Shown here one piece after another: positions 25,501-34,161 of a DNA stretch of 58,776 bases. Position numbers and translations under genes: made by a program. The stretch is from an uncultured Aureispira sp. Its GTDB lineage: Bacteria; Bacteroidota; Bacteroidia; Chitinophagales; Saprospiraceae. Numbering within the stretch: the first letter of the stretch is position 1; every line of letters starts with the position of its first letter. The stretch is from the NCBI GenBank assembly GCA_905480485.1, contig CAJQQM010000165.1, positions 1 to 58,776 on the forward strand. The letters are read 5' to 3'. Under the pieces are notes generated by a model. It searched no databases. It was not told the DNA's origin and saw only the letters and a list, made by a program, of their open reading frames with translations.

Positions 25501-27556
25501 GCGCGGGTATTATTATCGTCCAAACCCAGGCTATTATCCCTGGAATTCAGCCAATAGCTCTAATTTTTCAATTACGCACAACAATAGCAAAATTAGTTTT
25601 TTAGATGGTTTATATGCTGCTAGTTATAAAGAATTTCGCTGGGGTACAGGCCTTGATTTACCGTATATCTACGTACAAGATCACGACGAAACTATTTATT
25701 GGACAGGTACAAGTCAGTTTCAATATTTAGAAATTGACGCCGATATTGAATTGCTCAACCAAAACAACATGGACAGCCTAGCGCTACACGGTGGCCACTT
25801 GTATACGCTTTTAGCCAACAATACACAAACACTGAATAGTCCTCATGGTAAAATTTTGGCCAAAAATGTCGGCGCAAGTAGTCCAATAAACCTAGAGTCT
25901 AGTTCATCTACGGACACCGCCTTCATTCACAAATCCTATGGAGACGGCTTTTGCTTGGATTATATCAAGGTTCGAAACGTTAAAGCAACCAAAGAGACCA
26001 ACACCTCCTTGATACCGAATACGCCTGTAGACTACCAAATTATGCATCCTTTTTTGCTGATAGAAACTGGTATGAACAGCGACAATATCAACGGTTCTGC
26101 AACTGGTATATGGGCCTTTAGCCTCCCCCCTATAACGCCTCCTGCTTCGATCGGTGACGATACCGTAACGATTTGTAAAACTGGAAATAATTTATTTTTT
26201 GAAGTTCAAATAACGGGGAGTTCGCCTTATATTATAGAGTATAATTGGATTGACAATTTGAACAATACCGGAATGCAGACGGGTATTTTAGTTTCAGATG
26301 ATGATAACAACCCGAGTAGTCCTTTTAGCTATAGAATACCGCTCAACCCCACTGCTAGTTCGTTTGACTATACCGTTAATGTTTCGACAGTGGGTTGTGG
26401 CGATGCATTTGTCAGCAACCCTGTCAACACGCATGTAATCATTCCCACAGCCCAACCTTTGGTTGCTGTACCTCGTGCAGGAAGCTGTACTTTCGACAAC
26501 GAAGGAGACTGGTACGCCATCATTGACCAGGTAGAAGAACGTCCAATTTTATCCCTTAGGGACTCGGTAGATAACAGTGACAACACGGCCCTAGGGTTGG
26601 TTCAAACTCAGGTTAACTTTGAACCTTCGGTTCAGTTTTTAAATTTTGCTGGACAATCTAATCCCTACTTGCAACGTCATTGGGAAGTTATTCCTCAAAA
26701 CAACGATCAAGCGTTGGTTCGATTGTATTTTACACAAGACGAACTAGACAGCCTGGCGTCTTATACCTACTGGGGAAACAACCCTTTTAACCCTAGCAAC
26801 AGCCTAAATCCGGCTACTGAAATTATGGTTTTGAAATACGAAAACGGGCTAAATACAATGCCGGTTAGCGTTATTCCTCATACAGTTGTGCCATTATCTG
26901 GGATTAACGGAAGCCCTTTTTCGACAACATCGGGAATTATAGCTGTAGAGTTTAGCGTCAATTCTTTCTCTCAATTTGCCATCATCCCCTCACCTACAAC
27001 CTTGCTAGATGCCTCTAATATCAGGCAATTTGAGGCACAAAAACTAAATAAAACCGAAGCAAAAATTGACTGGGAGATAACTCAAGTAGAAACAATTGAC
27101 TACTTTGAAATCCAACGAAGCCTTGATTTTTTGAGCATCGATAACATTGCTAGCGTCGAATCTAAGCTTGATCAATTACAGTATGCTCTAATTGATAATA
27201 AACCCGCTGAGGGCGCCAATTATTACCGATTAAAAATCATAAACGAGGACGGAACGAATTCTTTTTCAGGATGGAAACACCTTCACTTCGAACAAAATGG
27301 CCTACATCCCCTTGTATTTCCTAATCCTACGCAGCATTTTATTAATATTCAATTTAGACAGCCTACTGATAAATCGTATCAATGGTCTATTATCAATGCA
27401 CTAGGGCAAATTAGTTTAAGTGGGGTTGCTGCTGTGCATAACAGCGGTCAAGTGCACCGCATACCCCTAAATACATTATCAAATGGTGTCTATTCCTTAA
27501 AACTGATCAACTTAACTAATAACAGCTCTAAAATGTATGCTATTATCAAGCGCTAA
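22553..27556 (+). CDS. Giant T9SS-exported repeat protein (1667 aa)
   Basis: Signal peptide ending SYG|QCQ. Three related modules of roughly 400 residues each open with an aromatic-W motif: YYWKGN (about residue 32), LYFRDRVSNDWNDINNW (about 419) and FYWRAQHSN (about 787). Each continues with a (S)LPS/Px(T/R)DNV(I)xD-type segment and then beta-helix-like repeats rich in Asn, Ser and Gly. A PKD/Ig-like region lies near residues 1200-1300. The last 80 residues are a type-A T9SS sorting domain (VFPNPTQHFINIQF...NGVYSLKLINL). It is probably a surface-attached or released adhesin-like protein. No catalytic motif seen. It is the largest gene in the window and stands alone. Confidence 0.85.
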   Translation: MYFKLLISLLLPSFLFTQHSYGQCQTQHATNYYWKGNATASTTSDYNTGPNWWIGSYNSGVSACEPPNSTDTVYFIDAAFPSDGLVQISGFSNCYTMIWDPAFSNSVTLSGPSSSSLQINGSLYLSPSMNFSYNGALSFTGQANATQYDFDPAFHTLSLYNIYVSMGPTSELRLLSGLRLEAPNNNSATKYQGALILESGHLNTNGQELRIDAFQSTNNNPTRRLTMDNSTITVDVRGWYPEIWRLDFNGANYAGFSASGSHLIIQPGGTTDIIRFGTNLQYDSVTIDAGLTRLYLENSSNFNYFALSPNCMPVMPRNGTISTNELVMGAGSVLLMYGVTIETDLFSGPTGCAAASIQKRSGNPGLRKKTPGGTLNINNVILNGISGDPSSNYSASSSFDAGGNSNINFSSTFSTCQPNLYFRDRVSNDWNDINNWQTGPAPTAAIASSLPSPETNVIIDQLSFANLNNGLSLSSAAFCQDISSSGLTGSPTLSINHPLYVTGDVDLDGFNSINGSNAGWEMSRGFVLYGNNTGTSRLFKTYGTVVNPKIVFSCNSDYTIVDTLKTNTIQAFPSSMMRANNAGIEARNIGFAGRDFTDTRVYFVGGGWPACWATDNSNYSYNGNCTFFFNGNTGSVQTVSGYVPNVVIDQADSRVVYPAGIQILGNLTVNKSIDFTLQSRGYTQQIDWNVSGDFITKPGVEVILSDNTGSELFIAGNYNSLGTCTNITTLRSYTGGTSEVNVSGSVNIQNSYLKGIYFTNAATVTDCNDGGNNTNINFTAGSLAKTFYWRAQHSNSSDFEGNWSDPGHWTDNPANSVGDSSCLPSARDNVIFDINSFSPTSNGCTIDNNAYCNNFLCTAGITLNSQGSGQGNLFVAGDLQLVASVTFDYSGNIRLIGSGSITSAGNALMIRALILDNPNGLWTLQDSLFINGINNNRNYGILRLNAGSLQCNGQNVRIFNRFETSNSNNRSIDMSNSAWTFLMRGYYYRPNPGYYPWNSANSSNFSITHNNSKISFLDGLYAASYKEFRWGTGLDLPYIYVQDHDETIYWTGTSQFQYLEIDADIELLNQNNMDSLALHGGHLYTLLANNTQTLNSPHGKILAKNVGASSPINLESSSSTDTAFIHKSYGDGFCLDYIKVRNVKATKETNTSLIPNTPVDYQIMHPFLLIETGMNSDNINGSATGIWAFSLPPITPPASIGDDTVTICKTGNNLFFEVQITGSSPYIIEYNWIDNLNNTGMQTGILVSDDDNNPSSPFSYRIPLNPTASSFDYTVNVSTVGCGDAFVSNPVNTHVIIPTAQPLVAVPRAGSCTFDNEGDWYAIIDQVEERPILSLRDSVDNSDNTALGLVQTQVNFEPSVQFLNFAGQSNPYLQRHWEVIPQNNDQALVRLYFTQDELDSLASYTYWGNNPFNPSNSLNPATEIMVLKYENGLNTMPVSVIPHTVVPLSGINGSPFSTTSGIIAVEFSVNSFSQFAIIPSPTTLLDASNIRQFEAQKLNKTEAKIDWEITQVETIDYFEIQRSLDFLSIDNIASVESKLDQLQYALIDNKPAEGANYYRLKIINEDGTNSFSGWKHLHFEQNGLHPLVFPNPTQHFINIQFRQPTDKSYQWSIINALGQISLSGVAAVHNSGQVHRIPLNTLSNGVYSLKLINLTNNSSKMYAIIKR

Positions 27557-27848
27557 CTAGTATTTCTTGCCTTTCAAAGCGGTCAGATATTCTGCCGCGA
27601 AATAGTCTATTTTTTTGTGAAAGATTGTATATTTATCCTTGCAGCAATGCGTTCAAAGTTTAGTCGTGAAAAATAATGTAATATTCTGTAAATAAACTGA
27701 AGCTCTTTGTTTTTGTATATTTAGTCGCTATTGGCATTTTTCATGTACTAGCCTTTGTACACCTTGTCTGTTTATCCCGCTATTTACTTAAAGTAGCTTC
27801 TTCCTTAATCTTTACCCTTAACTTTTTGGGGACTTTAACAGACAGACT

Positions 27849-29303
27849 ATGAGGCATGGAATAATAGCCGCAGGCCACGACAAAACAGCGGCGGCAGCCG
27901 AAATCATCTTAAAGGATGGCGGGAACGCCTTTGATGCTGCTATTGCTGCTTTCTTTGCCTCGTTTATTACCGAACCCTGTATGAGTTCTCCTGGAGGCGG
28001 CGCCTTTGCCAATATTTTCACAGCCGATCGCAAAGCCTTGTTTTTAGATTGTTTTTGTCAGACTCCGCAAAAAAAATTACCCCTGCATCAAATTGACTTC
28101 AAACCAATGGTCGTCAATTTTGGAGAAACGACCGAAACCTTTCATTTAGGCATGGGGTCGATTGCTGTACCTGGTGTAATTGCGGGGATTTATTATATCC
28201 ACCGAAATTTTGCAAGTATCCCCCTCAAAAACTTGCTCGAACCTGCCCTGCAACTTGCTAGAGAGGGCGTAATTATCAATAACTTTCAACACTTTGACAT
28301 ACGTGTACTCAAGGCAATCATGACCAATTGCCAAGAAAGCAAAGCGATATTTTATCCCGACGGGAAAGCACTTGCTGTAGGCAAATCATTAAAAATGCCC
28401 GGCATGGCCGATTACCTTGAATTTTTGATCGCTTCGGGTGAACGAGAGTTTTATGAGGGAGAATTTGCTAAACAACTGGTTAAAGACAGCATTGAAAAAG
28501 GTGGTTTTATTAGGATGAAAGATTTAAAATCCTATCAGGTTCGCACATCAGCGCCCCTCCGGTTCAAATACAAAGACAGAACCATACATACCAACCCTTT
28601 GCCAAGCATAGGCGGCACCTTGATAGGATTGATTATGCGTAAGCTTGAACAAAGACAAATACATGATTATTCTGCCGGAAGTCCGCAACATGTACAGGCG
28701 CTTCAACAAATCACAGAAGAAGTTTTTAGTATCGACAGGACCGTGACCAACTTGAATAAAAAATGGGGAAGCACCTCGCACTTTAATATTGTCGACAAAA
28801 AAGGAAATGCGATTAACATAACTATGTCAAACGGAGAAGGCTGTGGATATATGGTCCCTGGCACTAATATTATGCTTAACAATATGCTCGGTGAAGCCTC
28901 TTTGTTGCCAAACGGATTGCACAGTTGGACAGCCGATACCCGCCTTTCTTCGATGATGTCTCCGACGATTGTACTCGATGCCCTTGGTCAATTTCAGACC
29001 GCTATAGGCACAGGTGGTGGCAGCAGAATACCCTCTATGATAGCACAGGTTTTACATTATCTTATAGATTTTAACCTGCCGGTCAAGGCTGCCGTAGATG
29101 CCCCTCGACTGCACAACGAACACAACGAACTCAATCTTGAACCAGGTTTTGTAGGTAAACATCGAGCCGATGACCGACTCAACATTATCAATTGGGATCA
29201 AAAAGCTATGTTTTTTGGAGGGGTACACAGTATTCATCGTCAAGGTGAATTGATACAAGCGAGCGGTGATGACAGAAGAGAAGGCTTTGCTTGCATTGTT
29301 TAA
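27849..29303 (+). CDS. Gamma-glutamyltransferase family protein without signal peptide
   Basis: A 484-residue Ntn-hydrolase. It has the large-subunit start GGNAFDAAIAA, SSPGGGAF, and the autoprocessing site G-S-T-S-H, where Thr309 is the expected nucleophile and new N-terminus of the small subunit. GTGGGSRIP and DAPRLH near the end also fit. GGTs hydrolyse or transfer the gamma-glutamyl group of glutathione-like compounds. It is shorter than typical secreted GGTs (about 550-580). An in-frame TAA only nine codons upstream of the ATG rules out a missed signal peptide, so it is predicted cytoplasmic. It appears monocistronic. Confidence 0.87.
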   Translation: MRHGIIAAGHDKTAAAAEIILKDGGNAFDAAIAAFFASFITEPCMSSPGGGAFANIFTADRKALFLDCFCQTPQKKLPLHQIDFKPMVVNFGETTETFHLGMGSIAVPGVIAGIYYIHRNFASIPLKNLLEPALQLAREGVIINNFQHFDIRVLKAIMTNCQESKAIFYPDGKALAVGKSLKMPGMADYLEFLIASGEREFYEGEFAKQLVKDSIEKGGFIRMKDLKSYQVRTSAPLRFKYKDRTIHTNPLPSIGGTLIGLIMRKLEQRQIHDYSAGSPQHVQALQQITEEVFSIDRTVTNLNKKWGSTSHFNIVDKKGNAINITMSNGEGCGYMVPGTNIMLNNMLGEASLLPNGLHSWTADTRLSSMMSPTIVLDALGQFQTAIGTGGGSRIPSMIAQVLHYLIDFNLPVKAAVDAPRLHNEHNELNLEPGFVGKHRADDRLNIINWDQKAMFFGGVHSIHRQGELIQASGDDRREGFACIV

Positions 29304-29591
29304 AGGCCTTCAATTAAATTTTAATAGCGGGCGTTTGTTTTGGCTTTTATGACAAGTTTAACGCCGACTTCAAATTATATTCCACTTTTTTTATTAGTTT
29401 TGCGAGTCTTGCAATTTATTTGCATAGGACGTAGAGGATGTTGTACTAGACCCTATCCTAGCTATAAATACCCTTGCACTCCGTAATTAACGCCTTGACT
29501 CCAAAAACGAAAGGAGCTGAGTTGCGATTCTAAAATCAAGCAGTTTATAATCGGCTATTGCATGGTCGATACTGTTCTAATATATATTTAA

Positions 29592-30983
29592 ATGGGATGT
29601 TCGAATTGTTCTGTGGGAAGTTCCTCTACACCTAAAGGGTGTGGAAGTAAAGGAAATTGCTCTACAGGTGGATGTAATAAATTAAATTCTTTTGATTGGC
29701 TTTCGCACATAGATTTGCCTGATTATGGCAACTACGATTTAGTAGAAGTTAGTTTTAAAAATGGCGCTCGCAAAGACTTCTACAGAAAACCTGAATTTGT
29801 GCATGTTTCTACCGGTGATTTTGTTGCAGTAGAAAGTAGTTCAAGTGGTTATGACATTGGAAAAGTTTCTCTTTCGGGGGAATTAGTTAAGTTGCAACTT
29901 AAAAAACAACGCAAAAAAGAAGATTCTATACTCCCTAATATTATTCGAGCTGCTAATGAAAGAGATTTGGAGCGATTGAGTGATGCCCGATCGTCTGAAA
30001 AGGAAGCAATGATACGTGCTAGAGTAATCGTACGCGATTTAAAGCTAGAGATGAAGATTGGCGATGTGGAATATCAAGGTGACAAGCGTAAGATAACCTT
30101 TTATTACACGGCAGAAGGCCGGGTCGATTTCAGAGAACTTATTCGTGTTTTTGCTAAAGAATACAAAGTAAAAATAGAAATGCGACAGATTGGTGCTCGT
30201 CAGGAATCAGCTCGAATTGGCGGCATTGGTTCTTGCGGACGCGAACTCTGTTGTTCTACCTGGTTAACCGATTTTAAGTCGGTTTCTACCGTCGCCGCAC
30301 GTTATCAAAATCTAGCGATTAATCAATCCAAACTTTCTGGTCAATGTGGTCGCTTGAAGTGTTGCCTAAATTACGAGCTGAATGCTTATTTGGAAGTTTT
30401 GCAAGAGTTTCCCAAAAACGTAAACTTTATTAAAACAAAAAAAGGAAATGCTGTCTTGATCAAAACAGATATTTTCAAACGTTTAATGTACTTCGGGTAC
30501 AAAACTGATTTTGGAATTGCCGAAATACAGCCTTTGCGTATCGAACAAGTAAAAGAACTGAATGACCTGAACAAAAAAGGGGAAACTCCGGAAAGTCTCA
30601 AAGATGTAAGCATACACTTTTATGCTGAACCTGAAGAAAAAGAGCTTAGCTTTGTAGATGGTGCCGGCAGCCTTGAACTCAAAAACCTTGGAAGTACTAA
30701 AAAAAGAGGCAGAAAAAAAAGAAGAGGAAGCAAAAACAGAAATTCCTCAACTAAGAATCAAGGCAAACAAAATAAATCAAAAGATAAATCAGTTAATAAT
30801 AAGAACACAGAAAACAGTGGGCAGCCCAAGAAAGATGGAGCCCCTAAAGCCGAGCAGAAAAAGACGACTTCAAAAAACAAAAACAGGAATAGAAATAGAA
30901 ATCGCAGAAAAAACAAAAACCCCAACTCGGGCAACAACAATAGCAATAACAATAGTAAAAACAATGGCAACAACAAAAACTAA
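29592..30983 (+). CDS. ricT: RicT/YaaT (PSP1 C-terminal domain) protein with basic Asn/Lys tail
   Basis: A 463-residue protein. The N-terminus is Cys-rich (residues 2-28). The PSP1/RicT core spans about 45-320, with the diagnostic motifs GIGSCGRELCCSTWL and GQCGRLKCCLNYE holding four conserved Cys. In Bacillus RicT forms a complex that affects RNA maturation and binds Fe-S; its role in Bacteroidota is less clear. From about residue 370 the tail is a low-complexity Lys/Arg/Asn-rich stretch that may bind RNA. The last 20 bp overlap gldH, suggesting coupling; RicT-GldH adjacency is, as far as I recall, common in this phylum. Confidence 0.88.
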   Translation: MGCSNCSVGSSSTPKGCGSKGNCSTGGCNKLNSFDWLSHIDLPDYGNYDLVEVSFKNGARKDFYRKPEFVHVSTGDFVAVESSSSGYDIGKVSLSGELVKLQLKKQRKKEDSILPNIIRAANERDLERLSDARSSEKEAMIRARVIVRDLKLEMKIGDVEYQGDKRKITFYYTAEGRVDFRELIRVFAKEYKVKIEMRQIGARQESARIGGIGSCGRELCCSTWLTDFKSVSTVAARYQNLAINQSKLSGQCGRLKCCLNYELNAYLEVLQEFPKNVNFIKTKKGNAVLIKTDIFKRLMYFGYKTDFGIAEIQPLRIEQVKELNDLNKKGETPESLKDVSIHFYAEPEEKELSFVDGAGSLELKNLGSTKKRGRKKRRGSKNRNSSTKNQGKQNKSKDKSVNNKNTENSGQPKKDGAPKAEQKKTTSKNKNRNRNRNRRKNKNPNSGNNNSNNNSKNNGNNKN

Positions 30984-31467
30984 ATCGAATGCCCTGTTGA
31001 ATACGTTGTTCAATTTTTTCTTAGCGGTCTTTTTGGCCCTAGCTTTAAATGCTTGTAACAGTTCAATTTACGACAAAACATACGCTATTGAAGATGCCTC
31101 TTGGTCTTCACAAAACCCTGTCACCTTTGACTTTGAAATACTGGACACCCTCCCTCAATACAATTTGTTTTTAGAGGTAATTCACCAAAGCAATTTCAAC
31201 TACCAAAATGTCTATTGTTTGGTAGAATCCTATAGCCCCGAAGGCTTGGCACAACGACAAATTAACCCCCTAGAACTAGCCTCTAGAAAAGGAGAATGGA
31301 TGGGTCAATGTACGGACGAAATATGTACACGGAAAATTCCTTTTATGACGCGCTCTAAATTCGATTTGCCTGGCAAATACAGCGTTAAAATAACGCAACA
31401 TAGTCGCCTTGATCCGATACGGGGCATAAAAAGTTTAAGATTAATTATCGAACCCATACAATCATAA
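30964..31467 (+). CDS. gldH: GldH gliding-motility lipoprotein
   Basis: The ATG at 30964 overlaps the end of ricT by 20 bp. It gives a 167-residue protein with hydrophobic segment and lipobox LNAC, then YDKTYAIEDASWSSQNPVTFDFEI, the start of the GldH family, and a single beta-sandwich-like domain ending IEPIQS. The frame is open upstream to 30658, but that part reads the low-complexity ricT tail out of frame and is not a real extension. GldH is an outer-membrane-associated lipoprotein needed for gliding in Flavobacterium; its molecular role is not settled. Confidence 0.82.
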   Translation: MATTKTKSNALLNTLFNFFLAVFLALALNACNSSIYDKTYAIEDASWSSQNPVTFDFEILDTLPQYNLFLEVIHQSNFNYQNVYCLVESYSPEGLAQRQINPLELASRKGEWMGQCTDEICTRKIPFMTRSKFDLPGKYSVKITQHSRLDPIRGIKSLRLIIEPIQS

Positions 31468-31470
31468 CTT

Positions 31471-32478
31471 GTGAAAAACCTTCTAAGCTTGTTGGGCATC
31501 TCTGCCCTGTTAGGATGCCTTGTTAATAGCTGCGAAACAGCCAATCAAACAACGCCCCCTTCCCCTGTAGTTGCCGAGATCACCGCTCCTGTATTCAACC
31601 GAGACTCCGCCTTTCTTTTTGTTCAAAAACAGGTAGATTTTGGACCAAGAGTGCCGCAAACCTCCGAACATGCCGCTTGTGCTGACTGGATTAAATCTAC
31701 GTTCGAATCTTTTGGCTGGATAACTCAATTTCAAGAAGCCGAAGTAATGGGCTACGATGACCAAGCCATGAATATCAAAAATATAATTGCTACTATTAAT
31801 CCTGACAAAAAGCAACGGGTACTATTGTGTGCACATTGGGATACAAGGAGGATAGCAGACCAAGATAAAGAGCGTCAAGACGAACCCATTTTGGGTGCTG
31901 ATGATGGCGGATCCGGCGTAGCTGTTTTGATGGAAGTAGCCCGTGCAATAAGCCTTCAAGCAATCGACTTAGGTATTGATATAGTCCTCTTCGACGCAGA
32001 AGACCAAGGTGAATCTTCTTCGGCAACGCGCCCCTATCGTCAAAACACCTGGTGTATTGGTTCACAATATTGGAGCAAAAATAGACATCCTATGGTTAGT
32101 AAACCCTATATGGGAATCTTATTAGATATGGTTGGTTCTAAAGGGGCACGCTTTCCAAGAGAAGGCTTGTCTGTTAAGCACGCAGGAGGAATTGTATCGC
32201 AAGTTTGGAATGAAGCCCTCGATTTAGGATATAGCGATATGTTTGTAAATGAAAATTTCAATGAAATTGTAGACGACCATTTATTTATCAATGACATTGC
32301 ACGTATCCCCACGATTGATATCATTAACCTCCCTACGAATCCTTCTGCTAATGGCACCTTTGGCCACTATTGGCATACCCACAAAGATAATATGAATATA
32401 ATTGACAAACATAGCTTGGGAGCGGTGGGTGAAGTCTTGATCCAAGTATTATACAAAAACGCAAGTGGTGCCCTATAA
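31471..32478 (+). CDS. M28-family glutaminyl-peptide cyclotransferase-like lipoprotein
   Basis: A 335-residue protein starting with GTG, 3 bp after gldH. A lipobox is present (LLGC at Cys16 or VNSC at Cys21). The M28 core has FGPRVPQT, CAHWDTR, GADDGGSGVA (metal Asp), FDAEDQGE (metal Glu) and YWHTHKDN (metal His), the layout of type II glutaminyl cyclases rather than of most M28 aminopeptidases. Such enzymes convert N-terminal Gln to pyroglutamate. Many exported proteins in this window begin with Gln after signal cleavage, which gives an obvious substrate pool. An M28 aminopeptidase activity cannot be excluded. Confidence 0.8.
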   Translation: MKNLLSLLGISALLGCLVNSCETANQTTPPSPVVAEITAPVFNRDSAFLFVQKQVDFGPRVPQTSEHAACADWIKSTFESFGWITQFQEAEVMGYDDQAMNIKNIIATINPDKKQRVLLCAHWDTRRIADQDKERQDEPILGADDGGSGVAVLMEVARAISLQAIDLGIDIVLFDAEDQGESSSATRPYRQNTWCIGSQYWSKNRHPMVSKPYMGILLDMVGSKGARFPREGLSVKHAGGIVSQVWNEALDLGYSDMFVNENFNEIVDDHLFINDIARIPTIDIINLPTNPSANGTFGHYWHTHKDNMNIIDKHSLGAVGEVLIQVLYKNASGAL

Positions 32479-32575
32479 AAAGCTACTTATACGTTTCGTT
32501 TTCCTACTAACTATCTGTAAATTCAACCCTTAGATCTATTTTTTTATAATTGAATAATTTAAAAGCCATTAAAAA

Positions 32576-34123
32576 ATGAAGATTCCAAGTCTTATTCTCA
32601 AGCAACTATACACCTTTAACAGCCTTGAAAATGTCGAGGGTGGCATCAAATTCAGCATCAAAAACAGACTTAGTGACGCCTCTTTTACCGCCCTTAAGTC
32701 GGTTAAAGTAGCTGGCGTAGACATAGCACTCGATGCTATAAATCTACAACTCGGAGATGGCAGCAACATACAAGCACAATCAATCAGCAAAGACAACCCT
32801 TTAAGTTTTAAGCTTAAAGATTCTGTTGATATGATTTGCCAGCATACTCCTTTAGAGGATGGCAAATACAAGCTAGAAATCACCTTTGAAGCAGATCCTT
32901 TTGGTCAATTAACACTCGAGGTTGAAGACGGCGTATCTACTAAAAATACAGATCGTGTTGTTATTCCAAGAGATAAAAATGACGATTATTCTGAATCGGC
33001 GATCAAAGCAAGGCAAGACTTTGCTAAATCCTACAGCAATGCCGAACTTATCCACAGCAAAAACTATTCTTTCGACCCGCACACCCTTAGTGGAAACTGT
33101 GAAAACTTTACAGGAGTTGCGCAAATTCCGATGGGACTCGCAGGACCTATAAAAATTAACGGCGAACACGCTAAGGGAGAGTTTTTGGTGCCGATGGCTA
33201 CGACTGAGGGTACATTAGTTGCTTCTTACAACCGTGGTATAAAAGTAATGAACCTTTCGGGAGGTGTCAAGTGTACCGTAGTTAGAGATGCCATGCAGCG
33301 TGCCCCTGTTTTTGTCTTTGAAGACGCACGCGCTGCTAGAGATTTTGTCGACTGGACCAAAGAAAACTTTAGTAAAATTGCAGAAGAGGCCGAAGCCACT
33401 TCAAGTATAGCCCGTCTTCAATACATTGACCCTTATCTATCCAATAAATTTGCTTTTCTAAGGTTTAATTACTCTACTGGAGATGCAGCTGGACAAAACA
33501 TGGTTGGAAGGGCCACATTTGCAGCCTGTAGTTGGATTCTCGAAGCATACAAAGAAAATGAAGTAAAACACTTTTATTTAGAGTCTAACTTTGCTACCGA
33601 CAAAAAGGCATCACAAGTAAACATAATGCGTACTCGAGGCAAAAGAGTAACCGCCGAAATCACCCTCAAAAGAGATGTTCTGATTCAGCACATGCGTGTC
33701 GAACCTGAACAGCTTGCCTACCACTCGAGCGTATCTAATATTGGTTCTATATTGTCTGGGGCCAACAACAACGGTGCGCACTCTGCCAATGCTATTACGG
33801 CTATATTTATTGCTACAGGACAAGATGTTGCTAATGTTTCGGAATCTTCGGCGGGCATTGCCTATACAGAAATCACCAAAGAAGGCGATTTGTATATCTC
33901 AATAACAATTCCTTCCTTAATCATTGCTACTTATGGTGGAGGCACTGGGTTAGCTACTCAAAAAGAATGCTTAGATATATTGGGTTGTTATGGAAAAAAC
34001 AAAGTAAACAAATTAGCTGAAATAATTGCCGGGGTTGTTTTGGCTGGTGAAATTTCATTAGGTTCGGCTATTTCTTCTTCAGATTGGGTATCTAGCCATG
34101 AAAAGTACGGCCGAAACCGTTAA
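32576..34123 (+). CDS. Hydroxymethylglutaryl-CoA reductase with N-terminal accessory domain
   Basis: A 515-residue enzyme. The catalytic part (about residues 155-515) has ENFTGVAQIPMGLAGP, ATTEG (Glu211), STGDAAGQNMV, SNFATDKK (Lys343), ATGQDVAN (Asp417), YGGGTGLATQ and a C-terminal His508 in WVSSHEK, so all four expected catalytic residues are present and the motifs resemble the class I type. It makes mevalonate from HMG-CoA for isoprenoids. The first 120 residues are a separate beta-rich domain (KFSIKNRLSDASF...) not found in textbook class I or II enzymes. No other mevalonate-pathway gene is adjacent. Confidence 0.92.
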   Translation: MKIPSLILKQLYTFNSLENVEGGIKFSIKNRLSDASFTALKSVKVAGVDIALDAINLQLGDGSNIQAQSISKDNPLSFKLKDSVDMICQHTPLEDGKYKLEITFEADPFGQLTLEVEDGVSTKNTDRVVIPRDKNDDYSESAIKARQDFAKSYSNAELIHSKNYSFDPHTLSGNCENFTGVAQIPMGLAGPIKINGEHAKGEFLVPMATTEGTLVASYNRGIKVMNLSGGVKCTVVRDAMQRAPVFVFEDARAARDFVDWTKENFSKIAEEAEATSSIARLQYIDPYLSNKFAFLRFNYSTGDAAGQNMVGRATFAACSWILEAYKENEVKHFYLESNFATDKKASQVNIMRTRGKRVTAEITLKRDVLIQHMRVEPEQLAYHSSVSNIGSILSGANNNGAHSANAITAIFIATGQDVANVSESSAGIAYTEITKEGDLYISITIPSLIIATYGGGTGLATQKECLDILGCYGKNKVNKLAEIIAGVVLAGEISLGSAISSSDWVSSHEKYGRNR

Positions 34124-34161
34124 AAATTAGACTACATTTAAGAATTTATAATTACGTTAAA

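Noticed and set aside
27579-27615. Possible terminator after the 1667-aa gene
   Set aside because: The GCGG(t)CAG/CTGCCGC stem has a bulge and the T-run starts about 11 nt after the stem, so it is not convincing.
29323-29366. Hairpin GGCGTT/AACGCC between the GGT gene and ricT
   Set aside because: Six-bp stem with a loop of nearly 30 nt and no T tract.
30658-30963. Upstream extension of the gldH frame
   Set aside because: It reads the low-complexity ricT tail out of frame; the signal peptide and lipobox only fit the ATG at 30964.
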